Positions 27,173 to 37,133 of a stretch of DNA of 57,603 nt are shown in pieces (position 1 is the first letter of the stretch; each line of letters starts with the position of its first letter). Under the pieces are notes generated by a model, which did not search any database, was not told where the DNA came from, and saw only the letters and a list, made by a program, of their open reading frames with translations. The position numbers and the translations under genes were made by a program. The stretch spans positions 1-57,603 of the forward strand of contig SLQV01000077.1 in the NCBI GenBank assembly GCA_007131285.1. Reading direction: 5' to 3'. The DNA comes from Myxococcales bacterium (GTDB lineage Bacteria; Myxococcota_A; Polyangia; Polyangiales; SLQV01).

Positions 27173-28699
27173 TTATCGAACCTTGGAAGGCGCGCCTACG
27201 GCCGCATCCTTGCTCTCAAGAACCGCGTTGGTCTTCGGGCCGTCTGGGTCTAACGTGTCCTCCGGCGGGGGCGCGGGCTCACCGGCACGCGCGCCTAGTG
27301 CCGGACTCTCGTGGAGAACCGGGGTTCCGTCTTCTGAGATATCCGTCTCCGTGTCGTCACCGAGTTCTTCGGATGGCGCGTCATCCACCGCATTCGTGCC
27401 GGACACACCTTCAGCGGCCGGAGCCGGTGCCAACGCATCCGGCGCGGCATTCAGGTCGGACGCCGGTTCATCGTCGTCGCTAAAGAAATCATCGTCGAAC
27501 ACGGAACCTTCATCGACATCAGGACAGCCGTCGTCATCCTCGACGCCATCGAAGTCTTCCGGGAGCATCGGGCAACGGTCCAAATGATCGGGAATGCCGT
27601 CTCCATCCTGATCACGCGTCTTCGGCTGGTAGGTCACCTGCATCAGCCCTTGAAGCGCCGGCACTCCCGGTGCGACGGAAAGCCCCGTACCGAAGCCCGC
27701 GCCAAATAGCCAGTCTCCTTTTTCCGCGCGCAGCGCAAAAAACACCTCAAGCGGTGTTCTGTCTGACCTTGCAAAGGGCGCGCCCGCGTCCACGGACCCC
27801 CGAAGCTCGGCGATGGCGCGCAACCAAGACACCTCCATACCGCGGTGCGCCAGCGCTAGGACGTAACGCAGCTCATCACGAAAGCGCAGACCCGCAAAGG
27901 TAGTTGGTTCGTAGCGGTGCAGCCAGCTCAGCTCAAGCGCCGCCTCCAGAACCAACAAGTTGTACTCCTGAACCAGCCCAAGCTCGCTCTGCACCGAACC
28001 CGCCGACGCGAAGTCCGCATCGAAGCCTGTCGGCAGCCACAGTCGTGAACTTAACGCCAGTGCGTATCCTGCTGCCTTGGTATCGGGCGAAGTCGCCGCC
28101 TGAGCCTGATAAAGCAGCGTGGTTACCCCCAACTGCGTATCGCCCAACGCAAATGCGCGTGGGTCGCGCATACCTGACGTTCCCGGCGCCGCAAACGGCT
28201 CCAGTGCGGCGAAACCCGCGCCCGTACTCTGCCCAAGCACCCCCGTCACCCGAAGACTCACGCTGGTACGGGCCCCTAAACCGAAAGCACCCCCCATCGT
28301 CGTTGTATGGCGCCAATCGAGCAGATTGCGGCGTACACCGTCCACTGCGACGCGAATGGGCGCCTTGGCCCAGGCATCGGTGAGTTCAAGCCGATAGTTT
28401 CCGTGGCCAAGCGGTCGGCTACCGGGAGTTGTCAAGTAGCCGAAGCGGCCGCCCTGCCAGTCGACAGGGCCGGGGTTCAGGCGCGTTGTCACGACCAAAG
28501 GCGCACCGGCGCCTTGCGCCTGTGCCGCATGCAGCGGCACCCCGGCCCCCAGCAACGAAAGCGTCAAATGCCACGCGGCAAGTGCGTATGGACGCCGGGT
28601 GCGGCGCATACGACCACGACTAACGCGGTAGAATGGTGCCAATCGAGGCCTGGGCGCGCCGCCCGATGCCGGCCAGCCATGTGCGTTTTCGTGAACCAC
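27173..28699 (-). CDS. Outer-membrane beta-barrel-type protein with one TSP3-like repeat, no OmpA C-terminal domain
   Basis: AQAQGAG signal region; repetitive beta-strand segments; DQDGDGIPDHLDRCPMLPEDFDGVEDDDGCPD; acidic tail. Confidence 0.75.
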   Translation of the reverse strand: MVHENAHGWPASGGAPRPRLAPFYRVSRGRMRRTRRPYALAAWHLTLSLLGAGVPLHAAQAQGAGAPLVVTTRLNPGPVDWQGGRFGYLTTPGSRPLGHGNYRLELTDAWAKAPIRVAVDGVRRNLLDWRHTTTMGGAFGLGARTSVSLRVTGVLGQSTGAGFAALEPFAAPGTSGMRDPRAFALGDTQLGVTTLLYQAQAATSPDTKAAGYALALSSRLWLPTGFDADFASAGSVQSELGLVQEYNLLVLEAALELSWLHRYEPTTFAGLRFRDELRYVLALAHRGMEVSWLRAIAELRGSVDAGAPFARSDRTPLEVFFALRAEKGDWLFGAGFGTGLSVAPGVPALQGLMQVTYQPKTRDQDGDGIPDHLDRCPMLPEDFDGVEDDDGCPDVDEGSVFDDDFFSDDDEPASDLNAAPDALAPAPAAEGVSGTNAVDDAPSEELGDDTETDISEDGTPVLHESPALGARAGEPAPPPEDTLDPDGPKTNAVLESKDAAVGAPSKVR

Positions 28700-28880
28700 C
28701 TGGCGCGGACCTTAGCGCAAAGTCAGGGGCTGGGATACCGACGGCACACACACGGGCGTGCACCAGCCACCAGCGCTTCGCCCGCGGACACTCGAGCGAA
28801 GGGTGACGAGGAAACGTCGACTTCTTAACCCACGTCACGACGCCGACTCGGCTGCCGAACCAGACATTGGCAACGGCGCA

Positions 28881-30413
28881 TCAGCGCTTCAACAGCTCAA
28901 GCGCAACATCGTGGTCACTAAAAGGCAGCTCGGCTGAGCCGATGAGTTGAATGGTTTCGTGACCCTTTCCCGCAATGAGAATGGCGTCTTGAGCGTGCGC
29001 GTTCCCGATAGCCCAAGCGATGGCCGCGGCGCGGTCAGGCTCGCGGCGCACAGACTTGGGCCTTTCGGGAGCTTTGGCAATACCGGCGAAAATCTCAGAT
29101 ATAATGACGTCCGGATGCTCGCTACGGGGATTATCACTGGTGAGCACGACCTCATCTGCCAGCTCCGCGGCAATGGCACCCATCTGCGGCCGCTTACCGC
29201 GATCACGATCACCACCGCATCCGAAAACCAGCCACACGCGCCCGCGCGTGCTTTCGCGTACGGCCTGGAGAGCCGCCGCAAGCGCGTCTGGCGTGTGTGC
29301 ATAGTCCACAAATACAGCAGGCCCGCTCGCGACGTCCGCCGCTATATCTGCGCCGACACGCTGAAGCCGACCAGGCGGCAAAACTGGCCCCTGAGCGCGA
29401 GAACAAGCGCTGATGACCGCACTGGCGAGTTCGGACCATGGCGTGCCAAGTGTCAGGTGAGCGCCGATTGCGACGCCCCAGTTGGCCAGATTGTGGCGAC
29501 CCAAAGGCGCGGCCTCAACGGTCAGGGTGTTGCCGAACGCGCTTAAGTTGGCCCGGGCGCTACCGGGCACTCTGCCGAACGTAAGCGTAGCCTGCAAGGC
29601 GGGGTCGGTGCTCACGGTTAGCGCGTCTGGATGCTTCTTTGCGAGAAGCCGGCCATGTTCCGTGTCGATACAAATCACGCGGGCGGTGGGCGCAAGCTCG
29701 GAAAAAAGCCGCGCTTTCGCCGCGAAGTAGGCATCAACGGTCTTGTGATAGTCGAGATGGTCGCGGCCAAGCCCCGTGAAGCCGGCTACCGCAAAACGCA
29801 GCCCGTCTACCCGGTGTTGGCCAAGGCCGTGACTCGAAACTTCCATCGCAAGGTGCTGCGCACCGGCTGCCACGGCTCCCGCCGCAAAGCGGCTTATTGC
29901 GGGCGCCTCCGGGGTCGTGAAGGGCGATGCCTGCGGGGCGCAACCCGGCACGTGATGGGCAATCGTAGACCACGTCGCACAAGCATGTCCGAGCGCTCGC
30001 GCGAGCACCGCATAAGCCCACACCGTAGTCGTTTTACCGTTCGTGCCCGTCACGCCGAAAAGCGTGAGGGCTTGGCTAGGCGCACCGTAGACCGTTTCGG
30101 CCAGAGGGCCAATGGCGCGCCGTGGCGCACTCAGTTCAAGCCAGGGCATACCCGCTGCACACGCCGGCAACGGAGGCGCGCATGCCACGGCGACCGCACC
30201 GCGAGCAATCGCCTCGACCACGAAGTCACGACCGTCGCGCGTGCCCGGCAACGCGACGAAAAGCATGCCCGGTAGCACTGCCCGAGAATCACTTTCCACC
30301 CCAGAGACGCGAACATCGCGAAGCGAATGATGCGCCACGACCCCGGGCAGGGACAGGAGACTTCCAAGCGACACCCCTTGCCCTACGCCCTCAGTGCTTT
30401 GCTGCTCGCCCAT
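28881..30413 (-). CDS. murE: UDP-MurNAc-L-Ala-D-Glu:meso-DAP ligase
   Basis: VTGTNGKTTTVWAYAVLA, DYAHTPDALAAAL, TSDNPRSEHPDVIISEI (DNPR meso-DAP motif). Confidence 0.95.
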   Translation of the reverse strand: MGEQQSTEGVGQGVSLGSLLSLPGVVAHHSLRDVRVSGVESDSRAVLPGMLFVALPGTRDGRDFVVEAIARGAVAVACAPPLPACAAGMPWLELSAPRRAIGPLAETVYGAPSQALTLFGVTGTNGKTTTVWAYAVLARALGHACATWSTIAHHVPGCAPQASPFTTPEAPAISRFAAGAVAAGAQHLAMEVSSHGLGQHRVDGLRFAVAGFTGLGRDHLDYHKTVDAYFAAKARLFSELAPTARVICIDTEHGRLLAKKHPDALTVSTDPALQATLTFGRVPGSARANLSAFGNTLTVEAAPLGRHNLANWGVAIGAHLTLGTPWSELASAVISACSRAQGPVLPPGRLQRVGADIAADVASGPAVFVDYAHTPDALAAALQAVRESTRGRVWLVFGCGGDRDRGKRPQMGAIAAELADEVVLTSDNPRSEHPDVIISEIFAGIAKAPERPKSVRREPDRAAAIAWAIGNAHAQDAILIAGKGHETIQLIGSAELPFSDHDVALELLKR

Positions 30414-30428
30414 AGGCCCTCATCTACT

Positions 30429-32684
30429 TCATTGCGGCGCCACCGGTGCCGCAGCCGGACTAACCGGCACACGCCCTAAACTTGAGACCACCTCGGATGT
30501 GGACGCGTCGGAGGGGTCAATGCCACGCGCGCCCCCTAGGGCCCCGGACCGATGCGCGTGGCGCGCCACCACGCCGTAGGGCTCCAGCGTCAGGCGGACG
30601 CGATCGCCTTTTTCCACGATAGTGTGAGCCTCCGGGTCTTGCTGAATAACGATACCGCTACCTTCAACTTGAGGCAGCAACCCTGCCCGCGCGAGCCGCG
30701 TCACCGCGTCTTTGACCCCAAGTGCTGTCAGCGACGGCACTCGGGCCGCGCCTGCGGGCACGGGCTCGGCAGATCGCGGCGTTTCCCTGGGTTGGCCCTC
30801 CGCTTTTACCCGCGAGCGCACCTCACTGAGCTTCGCAATCAGCGAGCGCGTCCCGGTCGCTGGCACCCCAAGGCGCCGCAGTGCGGCATCCGTGACGCGA
30901 CGAAATACAGGGGCCGCGAGCACGCCGCCAGCGTGCACCGCCATGGGCTCGTCGATCACGACTGCCATGGCGATGCGCGGTGATTCGAGAGGTGCAAACC
31001 CAACGAACGAGGCTATCCACTTGTCACGCTCGTAGCCACGGCCGGTGAGTTTCGCCTTCTGGGCCGTGCCGGTCTTGCCGGCTGCTAGGTGATGCTCAAG
31101 CGAGGCCTCAGAACCCGTTCCCGAAGCGCCGGTCACCGCCGTCAACATCTCGGCGACAAGGCGCGCACTACGACTCGGCAGAACGCTGCGGCGTACTGTG
31201 GGCGCGAAGGTCTTGACTTCACGACCAGAAGCGCTTGTGATGCGCTTGACAAGTCGAGGCTCCATGAGGTTCCCGCCATTGGCTAAGGCTGCAGTGGCGA
31301 GCGCCAGTTGCAGCACAGTCACGCTCATGCCTTGGCCAAAGGCTATCGTCGCTGCGTCCATCTCGAACCACCCGTCGTAGTGGGTGAGCTGGCCTTCTGT
31401 CTCTGCGGGCAGCGGAACCCCCGTCAGCGCGCCGAAACCAAAGCGCCTAAGCGCGTTGTAGAGCTTATCTTTTCCGAGCAGGCGCCCAACCTTGGCGGTA
31501 CCTATATTGCTTGAGTAGGTGAGAATTTCCGCGGGCTTAAGCAAGCCATGTGGGTGGGTGTCGTGAATCTGCTGGTCCGCCACCACCATGCGCCCGCCCT
31601 CACAGTCGATAAGGTCCGAGGGCCGCAGCACGCGCGCGGCGAGCGCGGCAGCCACGGTAAAGGGCTTCAAGGTCGATCCCGGCTCAAAGCGGTCGGTGAC
31701 CGCTCGATTGCGCCGCGACTCCGCCGCGGCGTGGCCGGGTTCATTGGGATTGAAGGTAGGATAATTGGCTAGGGCTAGGATCTCACCGGTGGCGGGATCT
31801 ATCGCAACCAGCGATCCCGCGCGCGCTTCCGACGCCCGAACCGTCCGGAACAGTTCCTGTTCGGCACGGTGTTGGATTGCGCGGTCGAGGGTCAACATAA
31901 GGTCGTCTCCTTCCGCCGCTCGGTCATCGAGCAAGCGCTCGGAGAACACAACGTTGCCATCGCGGTCACGAATAGCTGGCGCGGCCAAAATCGATCCGCG
32001 CAGCGATGCTTCGAAGTGCCGCTCCAAGCCTTCTTTGCCTACACCGTCAATATCCGCAAAACCGAGCACGTGGGAGGCGAGCTCTCGATGTGGGTAGAAG
32101 CGTCGCGCTTCTCGCGTTAGGTAAACACCAGGCAGATCGAGTGCTTGAAGTGCCTCTGCCTCCTTGGGTTGAATATGCCGCTTGATCCACACGAAGAGCT
32201 TGTCACGGTTAAGTCGGTTACTTACGAGATCGGGCGCCAACCCGAGTAGCGCGGCAAGTGGCTCACCGACGCTTGCCAATGGCACTTCCCGCCGCTTGAG
32301 CTCCCTGGGATTTGCCCAGACGCTGTAGATCTCGACAGACACAGCGAGTTCAACGCCGTGGCGGTCGCGAATGGTTCCGCGCTTTGGCGCCAGTTGCAGG
32401 TGCTTCAAGTACTGCGCCTCCGCGAGTTCGGCAAGCATGGGGGAGCGCACCTGCTGAAGCACGTAGGCGCGATAGATCAGGAGCGCCGCGGCACATGCAA
32501 CTACGCCCCCGAGCAATAGAAGCCGGAACCGCATCCAGCGTTGACGCGCCGCGGCGCGTGCCGCGGCGGCAGCTTTCGTCGGCCGTGACGCCGCACCAGC
32601 ATCCCTAGAGACCGTTTCAGGCGCCCCGGATACCGCTGCAGATCTCGTCGTGTAGCCCTTATTAGGCCGCGGCGTCTGCCTCAT
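30429..32684 (-). CDS. ftsI: Division transpeptidase PBP3/FtsI with C-terminal PASTA domain
   Basis: FEPGSTLKPFT (SxxK), YSSNIG (SxN), AGKTGTAQK (KTG); C-terminal LGVKDAVTRLARAGLLPQVEGSGIV PASTA-like. Confidence 0.95.
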   Translation of the reverse strand: MRQTPRPNKGYTTRSAAVSGAPETVSRDAGAASRPTKAAAAARAAARQRWMRFRLLLLGGVVACAAALLIYRAYVLQQVRSPMLAELAEAQYLKHLQLAPKRGTIRDRHGVELAVSVEIYSVWANPRELKRREVPLASVGEPLAALLGLAPDLVSNRLNRDKLFVWIKRHIQPKEAEALQALDLPGVYLTREARRFYPHRELASHVLGFADIDGVGKEGLERHFEASLRGSILAAPAIRDRDGNVVFSERLLDDRAAEGDDLMLTLDRAIQHRAEQELFRTVRASEARAGSLVAIDPATGEILALANYPTFNPNEPGHAAAESRRNRAVTDRFEPGSTLKPFTVAAALAARVLRPSDLIDCEGGRMVVADQQIHDTHPHGLLKPAEILTYSSNIGTAKVGRLLGKDKLYNALRRFGFGALTGVPLPAETEGQLTHYDGWFEMDAATIAFGQGMSVTVLQLALATAALANGGNLMEPRLVKRITSASGREVKTFAPTVRRSVLPSRSARLVAEMLTAVTGASGTGSEASLEHHLAAGKTGTAQKAKLTGRGYERDKWIASFVGFAPLESPRIAMAVVIDEPMAVHAGGVLAAPVFRRVTDAALRRLGVPATGTRSLIAKLSEVRSRVKAEGQPRETPRSAEPVPAGAARVPSLTALGVKDAVTRLARAGLLPQVEGSGIVIQQDPEAHTIVEKGDRVRLTLEPYGVVARHAHRSGALGGARGIDPSDASTSEVVSSLGRVPVSPAAAPVAPQ

Positions 32685-32992
32685 CTCACCCCGCCAGCCC
32701 GACTCGCGAAACGCGTTTCGCGGTCGAGGGTCACTAGCTGATCGTGGCTGGGGTGCACGAGGCGCAGCCGTTGCTCGGCTAAACGTTCGATGCGTTCAGC
32801 TTGACGCAAGACTCCCGCTTCTACGCTGAGCAAACGCAACTCCTCGAGCAGTTCACGTTGCTCTTTGCGGGCAGCGCCGACCTCGTAACCAAGCCGAATG
32901 GTTTCGAAGCGCACTGTCAAGTGCACGATGAAAGCGAGGGCTGCCGCCACCACCGCGAAGGTCCACAAGACAACGAAACGCGAACGTAACAT
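32681..32992 (-). CDS. ftsL: FtsL-like bitopic division protein
   Basis: 103 aa; TM helix plus coiled coil RKEQRELLEELRLLSVEAGVLRQAERIERLAEQRL; between rsmH and ftsI; 4-bp overlap with ftsI. Confidence 0.8.
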   Translation of the reverse strand: MLRSRFVVLWTFAVVAAALAFIVHLTVRFETIRLGYEVGAARKEQRELLEELRLLSVEAGVLRQAERIERLAEQRLRLVHPSHDQLVTLDRETRFASRAGGVR

Positions 32993-33994
32993 CTAGAGGT
33001 CCTCCTCTCTTTTCTCAACCTGATTGAGCAATGCTGCACCCGTCGTGCGCGCGCTCACATCCGCCGTGCGCGTCGCCACGCGCAGCTTGGCGCTACGGGC
33101 GCGCGGGTTTTCCAAGCGCTCCGCATCACTGGCCACCACGGGCCGCCGCGTCAGCGCTTGCCACAAGGTGACATTGCGAAACGTCCACTTCACCATGCGG
33201 TCCTCAAGCGAGTGAAACGTGATGACCGCCAGTCGACCATCGGGCGCGAGCAGCGCGCGCACGTCCGCCAACATGCGTTGCAGGGCGCCTAGCTCATCGT
33301 TGACGGCGATGCGTAGCGCTTGAAAGGTGCGTGTCGCAGGGTCGATGCGCGAGTGTCCCCAACCTCCGATGGACATGACAGCTTCGCGCAAGTCGAGCGT
33401 TGTCCGCAGGCGACCAGCGGCGAGCGCTTCAAGAATGGCCCGCGCAATGCGCCGGGAGCGCCGTTCTTCGCCGTAGTGATAGATGACGTCGGCCAACGTT
33501 GTCTCGTCCTGACGGCGAAGCCAGTCTGCGAGGGTATCGCTAGTGCGATCCATGCGCATATCGAGGGGGCCCGCATGGCGAAAGCTGAAACCCCGCTCGG
33601 GCGAATCGAGTTGCGGGGACGAGACACCAACATCTGCAAGCACGCCGTGGAAAGGCCCGCCCAGTTCAGCCGTCAGTGCGGACAGTTCACCAAAATTGCC
33701 TTCGACAACACGAAGGCGTCCTCCCTGTTGCGCTGCCAACAACTGGCCGGCAAGCACAGCTTCGGGGTCGCGGTCGAGCGCCACCACGCTCACGTTTGGC
33801 GCACTCGCCAACAACGCCCGCGTGTGGCCCCCGCGCCCAAAGGTAAGGTCAAGAAAGCGCCCCCCTGCTGCAACGTCTAACCCACGCATGCATTCATTGA
33901 GCAAGACAGGGGCGTGCCCACGATTGACCGCACCCGTCGCGGCCTTGCGCGGCTGAGACGGGTGCGCTCCCGCATCGCGATCGTCCATCGTCAT
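32993..33994 (-). CDS. rsmH: 16S rRNA m4C1402 methyltransferase
   Basis: HAPVLLNECMRGL, FLDLTFGRGGHTRALL, VLADVGVSSPQLD, RTFQALRIAVNDELG; start trimmed to ATG 33994 (ATGA overlap with mraZ). Confidence 0.96.
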   Translation of the reverse strand: MTMDDRDAGAHPSQPRKAATGAVNRGHAPVLLNECMRGLDVAAGGRFLDLTFGRGGHTRALLASAPNVSVVALDRDPEAVLAGQLLAAQQGGRLRVVEGNFGELSALTAELGGPFHGVLADVGVSSPQLDSPERGFSFRHAGPLDMRMDRTSDTLADWLRRQDETTLADVIYHYGEERRSRRIARAILEALAAGRLRTTLDLREAVMSIGGWGHSRIDPATRTFQALRIAVNDELGALQRMLADVRALLAPDGRLAVITFHSLEDRMVKWTFRNVTLWQALTRRPVVASDAERLENPRARSAKLRVATRTADVSARTTGAALLNQVEKREEDL

Positions 33995-34587
33995 ACGCCA
34001 AGCTCCGCGAGGCGGGCAAGTAGCCTGGCTTTGCGCTCGGGCTCGTCGATTACTGCTTGCGTCAGCGCCGAGAAGCGCTCCGGCGACCACAGCTCGATAA
34101 AACGCCCCATGCCGGCGAAGAGGATTTCGCCATCGATGCCCGCATGCGCGCGCATGGTTGCCGGCAACACCAGCCTCCCGTGACGGTCCGGCGCAAACTC
34201 CATTGCACCCGACACAATGCAGCGCTGTAGCAGTCGCACATCTGGATCGAGGTGTGGCAAGGCAGCCAGTCGCGCTTCGAAGCGGCGCCACTCTGCCACC
34301 GGATAAGCGACCAAGCAGGGATCGAGCGCTGTTGTGATGACAATGGAGCACGCGTCGGGCGCCGTGCTCAGTGCGGTGGTGGCTGCGTCGCCGGGTGCTT
34401 GCGGACTGTGCTTGGGCGAGACCTTCCGGCTCGCAGCACTTGGTGCCAAGGCGGCTTCGGAGTCCCGTGGGGTAAAAGTGCCGCTCTCCGCGGCGCTCAC
34501 GTGTCCGTAGAGCGTTTCGCGAAAGCGTGCCGGCAAGGAGGTGCGCCCCTTGCTGTCGATGCTGTGCTGAAACCGGCCGCAAAACAC
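33991..34587 (-). CDS. mraZ: Transcriptional regulator MraZ (with internal linker insertion)
   Basis: GTG start; CGRFQHSIDSKGRTSLPARFRE, RHGRLVLPATMRAHAGIDGEILFAGMGRFIELWSPERF. Confidence 0.92.
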   Translation of the reverse strand: MFCGRFQHSIDSKGRTSLPARFRETLYGHVSAAESGTFTPRDSEAALAPSAASRKVSPKHSPQAPGDAATTALSTAPDACSIVITTALDPCLVAYPVAEWRRFEARLAALPHLDPDVRLLQRCIVSGAMEFAPDRHGRLVLPATMRAHAGIDGEILFAGMGRFIELWSPERFSALTQAVIDEPERKARLLARLAELGV

Positions 34588-34600
34588 CCATTGCTCCCCA
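34586..34600 (-). promoter_or_regulatory. Putative MraZ box: TGGGG-N5-TGGGT overlapping RBS and GTG start of mraZ
   Basis: Minus strand reads TGGGGAGCAATGGGT; matches TGGGN-N5-TGGGN pattern known for E. coli MraZ. Confidence 0.5.
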
Positions 34601-35075
34601 CTCGAGACCGTAGCGTCGCCGGGCTCACCCCGTACTGGGCCGCAGCGCCCGGATGCCGGGAGCGCGCGCGACTCGCGGTCCCCGCACGGCGCAGTCTCTC
34701 TGTGGATTGCGCCCGACGCAGCTCACTCGAGTGATCCACTGCTTACCACGAAATGCCACCAATCTTCCCCTTTGATCCACGGATAAGTCATTAGCGTCCG
34801 CTCACACGTCCGAACGTCCCAGCCCCCGACGAGCCGGCTGCACACCGTGCCCATGGTGCAACATATTGACTTCAGTGAAATTTGACCGTGTCACTCGGCG
34901 ATATCGCGAGGAACTTGGCCTTTCCGGGCAGCCTGCCGGATAGAAGATCTCTTTTCTCAGATAGGCACCGGCGCTGGCCGTTTTCTTGGCTCCGTACCAA
35001 CCGAAGACCCACGTGCCTAACATGATGCCGGGGCCTCCCTCGGCACGTGTGCAGATAAACGAAGGGACCTCGGTC

Positions 35076-36917
35076 CTAGTGCGATGGACAGGCCTGCAGC
35101 TGAGGGAGGCTCAGCAGCAGCGCCGGGGCCCCAGCCCGTGCCCAGGCCGCAAGAGCAGGAGCGTCGAAATCTCGGGCGGCACGCAAATCCACCAGTGCGA
35201 CGCTCGGCGCAGCCGCGAGTGCCGCCGGGTCGGCAGCCGAAGGCGGCACTAGGACCGGCAAACGTTCGCCTCCCGTAATGGCCGTCGAAACGAGCGCGAG
35301 CTGGCTCGCCTCCGCGAGTACGGGCAAGGCGAAACCCGCAAGTCGGCGCTGAACAGCAGGCGACGGTGGCGCACCGGGTGCGAGATAGAGCGCGCTCACA
35401 GCGGGTGCGGCCTGGCGGCCTTCGTCCTCACCGAGCTCAAGCACTAAACTGTAGGCTCGGGCACGTGCTTCAGCGGCGATTGCTTTAGGCGAAACCGTCG
35501 CAGCGCCGGCAGGTGCTGCAAGCACCCAGCCAGCCACATCGAAACGCTCGCTCGCTTCGATGGCGGCGCGCAGCGCGGTCCCCGAGGTGTAGGCTGGCAG
35601 CGCCAAAAGCAGCAGGGGCCGCGCGGAGGCCCGGTCAACACCGAGCACGTGCCAGAATGCTAAAGCGGGATCCGAAAGGGGCGCTGTCGGACGCATCTCC
35701 TCCCCCTTGACCCCTGAATCAACATCCGCCGCCACATCTCGCAACCGAGCACGAAACATACGCGGCTCTTGCTGCAGAGATGGCTGGGCGGGGTATGTAC
35801 CGAGCCAGCGCACGAAGACGGACATCTCGGCAATCGCCTTTAGGACCGATGACGCTTCGGGGTCCGTGCCGAGACTCCCCTCAAAGTCCGCGTAAAAAAC
35901 GTATTCCCAGGGCCGGTGGCGACGCGGACGGGACTCGAGCTTGGTTAAGCTCAAGTTGGCTTCTGAGAATACCTCAAGGGCTCCAAGCAACGCCGCCGGC
36001 TTGTGCTTAAGCGCAAAAACGATAGACGTTTTTGGGGCTGCCCCCTCAGGCGGCGGCATCGGCTCCCGCGCGACAAGCACCATGCGCGTGGTGTTGTTGC
36101 GCGTGTCGGCAATGTCCGTCTCGCGAATCGCCAACCCGTGGAGGTCTGCGGCACTCGCGCTGGCGATAGCCGCAACGCTCGGGTCGCCAAGCGCGCGGAC
36201 CTTCTCTGCCGCGAGAGCCGTATCCACGAACGATTCGGCGGCAGCATAGGGCAAACTGGCCTCCAGGTACTTGGCACATTGGGCTAGCGCTTGCGGGTGA
36301 GACAGGATTCGGCGCACCTGGGATAGGTCGACGCTTTCATCCAGCGTCAGCAGGCAATGGCTCACCGGTTGTAATACCTCGCCAATAACGAAAAGCTTGG
36401 ATTCGAGCAGCAGATCGTAGGCTTCGTTGATGGAACCTGCGGTAGAGTTTTCGATTGGCAAAAGGGCCGCATCGGCATCACCCGCTTCGACCGCTTGGAG
36501 CATCGCGCCAAAACTCGCCGAAGCCTGCACCTTGGGCGGCAAGGCAAAACCCGCCGCGATACGACTTGCGGCAATGTAGCTGTACGCACCAGGAGCGCCC
36601 TGATAGAGCAGCACACGAGGCGCGAAGGTATCACCCAGCGCGACGCGAAAGTGATGACTTTGGACGAGGAGCGAGTGCTCAATGATGCGCGAGACCAAGT
36701 CTTTCACATAGTGAGCGGGCAGACCCTGCTGCGCCGCGCGCTCGAGCAAGCGTGCGAGCAGGCGCGCTTCACGTTTCCGGTCTCGCAGCATCCAACCGCT
36801 CTGGCGCTTGAGCGCCCCGATTTGGGCCACGACCTGGTCTCGCCGCGCAAGCAAGTCGACGAGCTGGTCATCCAGCCTGTCGAGTTCCGCCCGATAGTCT
36901 TCCAGTCCTTCCGCCAC
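35076..36917 (-). CDS. pheA: Bifunctional chorismate mutase/prephenate dehydratase with ACT domain and long C-terminal extension
   Basis: YRAELDRLDDQLVDLLARRDQVVAQIG (CM); YQGAPGAYSYIAASRI, LPIENSTAGSINEAYDLL, NNTTRMVLV (PDT); LESRPRRHRPWEYVFYADFEG (ACT ESRP). Confidence 0.95.
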   Translation of the reverse strand: MAEGLEDYRAELDRLDDQLVDLLARRDQVVAQIGALKRQSGWMLRDRKREARLLARLLERAAQQGLPAHYVKDLVSRIIEHSLLVQSHHFRVALGDTFAPRVLLYQGAPGAYSYIAASRIAAGFALPPKVQASASFGAMLQAVEAGDADAALLPIENSTAGSINEAYDLLLESKLFVIGEVLQPVSHCLLTLDESVDLSQVRRILSHPQALAQCAKYLEASLPYAAAESFVDTALAAEKVRALGDPSVAAIASASAADLHGLAIRETDIADTRNNTTRMVLVAREPMPPPEGAAPKTSIVFALKHKPAALLGALEVFSEANLSLTKLESRPRRHRPWEYVFYADFEGSLGTDPEASSVLKAIAEMSVFVRWLGTYPAQPSLQQEPRMFRARLRDVAADVDSGVKGEEMRPTAPLSDPALAFWHVLGVDRASARPLLLLALPAYTSGTALRAAIEASERFDVAGWVLAAPAGAATVSPKAIAAEARARAYSLVLELGEDEGRQAAPAVSALYLAPGAPPSPAVQRRLAGFALPVLAEASQLALVSTAITGGERLPVLVPPSAADPAALAAAPSVALVDLRAARDFDAPALAAWARAGAPALLLSLPQLQACPSH

Positions 36918-37133
36918 ACTCCTCCAGCCTTACCACCACCGACCCCTCGCCCACAGGTGGAGCAGCATAGACCGCTTCGCCGGCCTCGGAAAGGTGACGC
37001 TCCTTCGATTAACGTCGCAACCCGTATGCCCCCTCCCGTAGCGATGAATGCTCGGCGGCTCCGGCTACTACTCGGTGGGCGCAGACCGTGCGAAGAAAAA
37101 GCGCTTGCGCCGTTAGGGCGCTAGGCTTGACAC

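Noticed and set aside
33994-34591. N-terminal 199 residues of the 532-aa RsmH ORF
   Set aside because: Out-of-frame overlap with mraZ; true rsmH start is ATG 33994.
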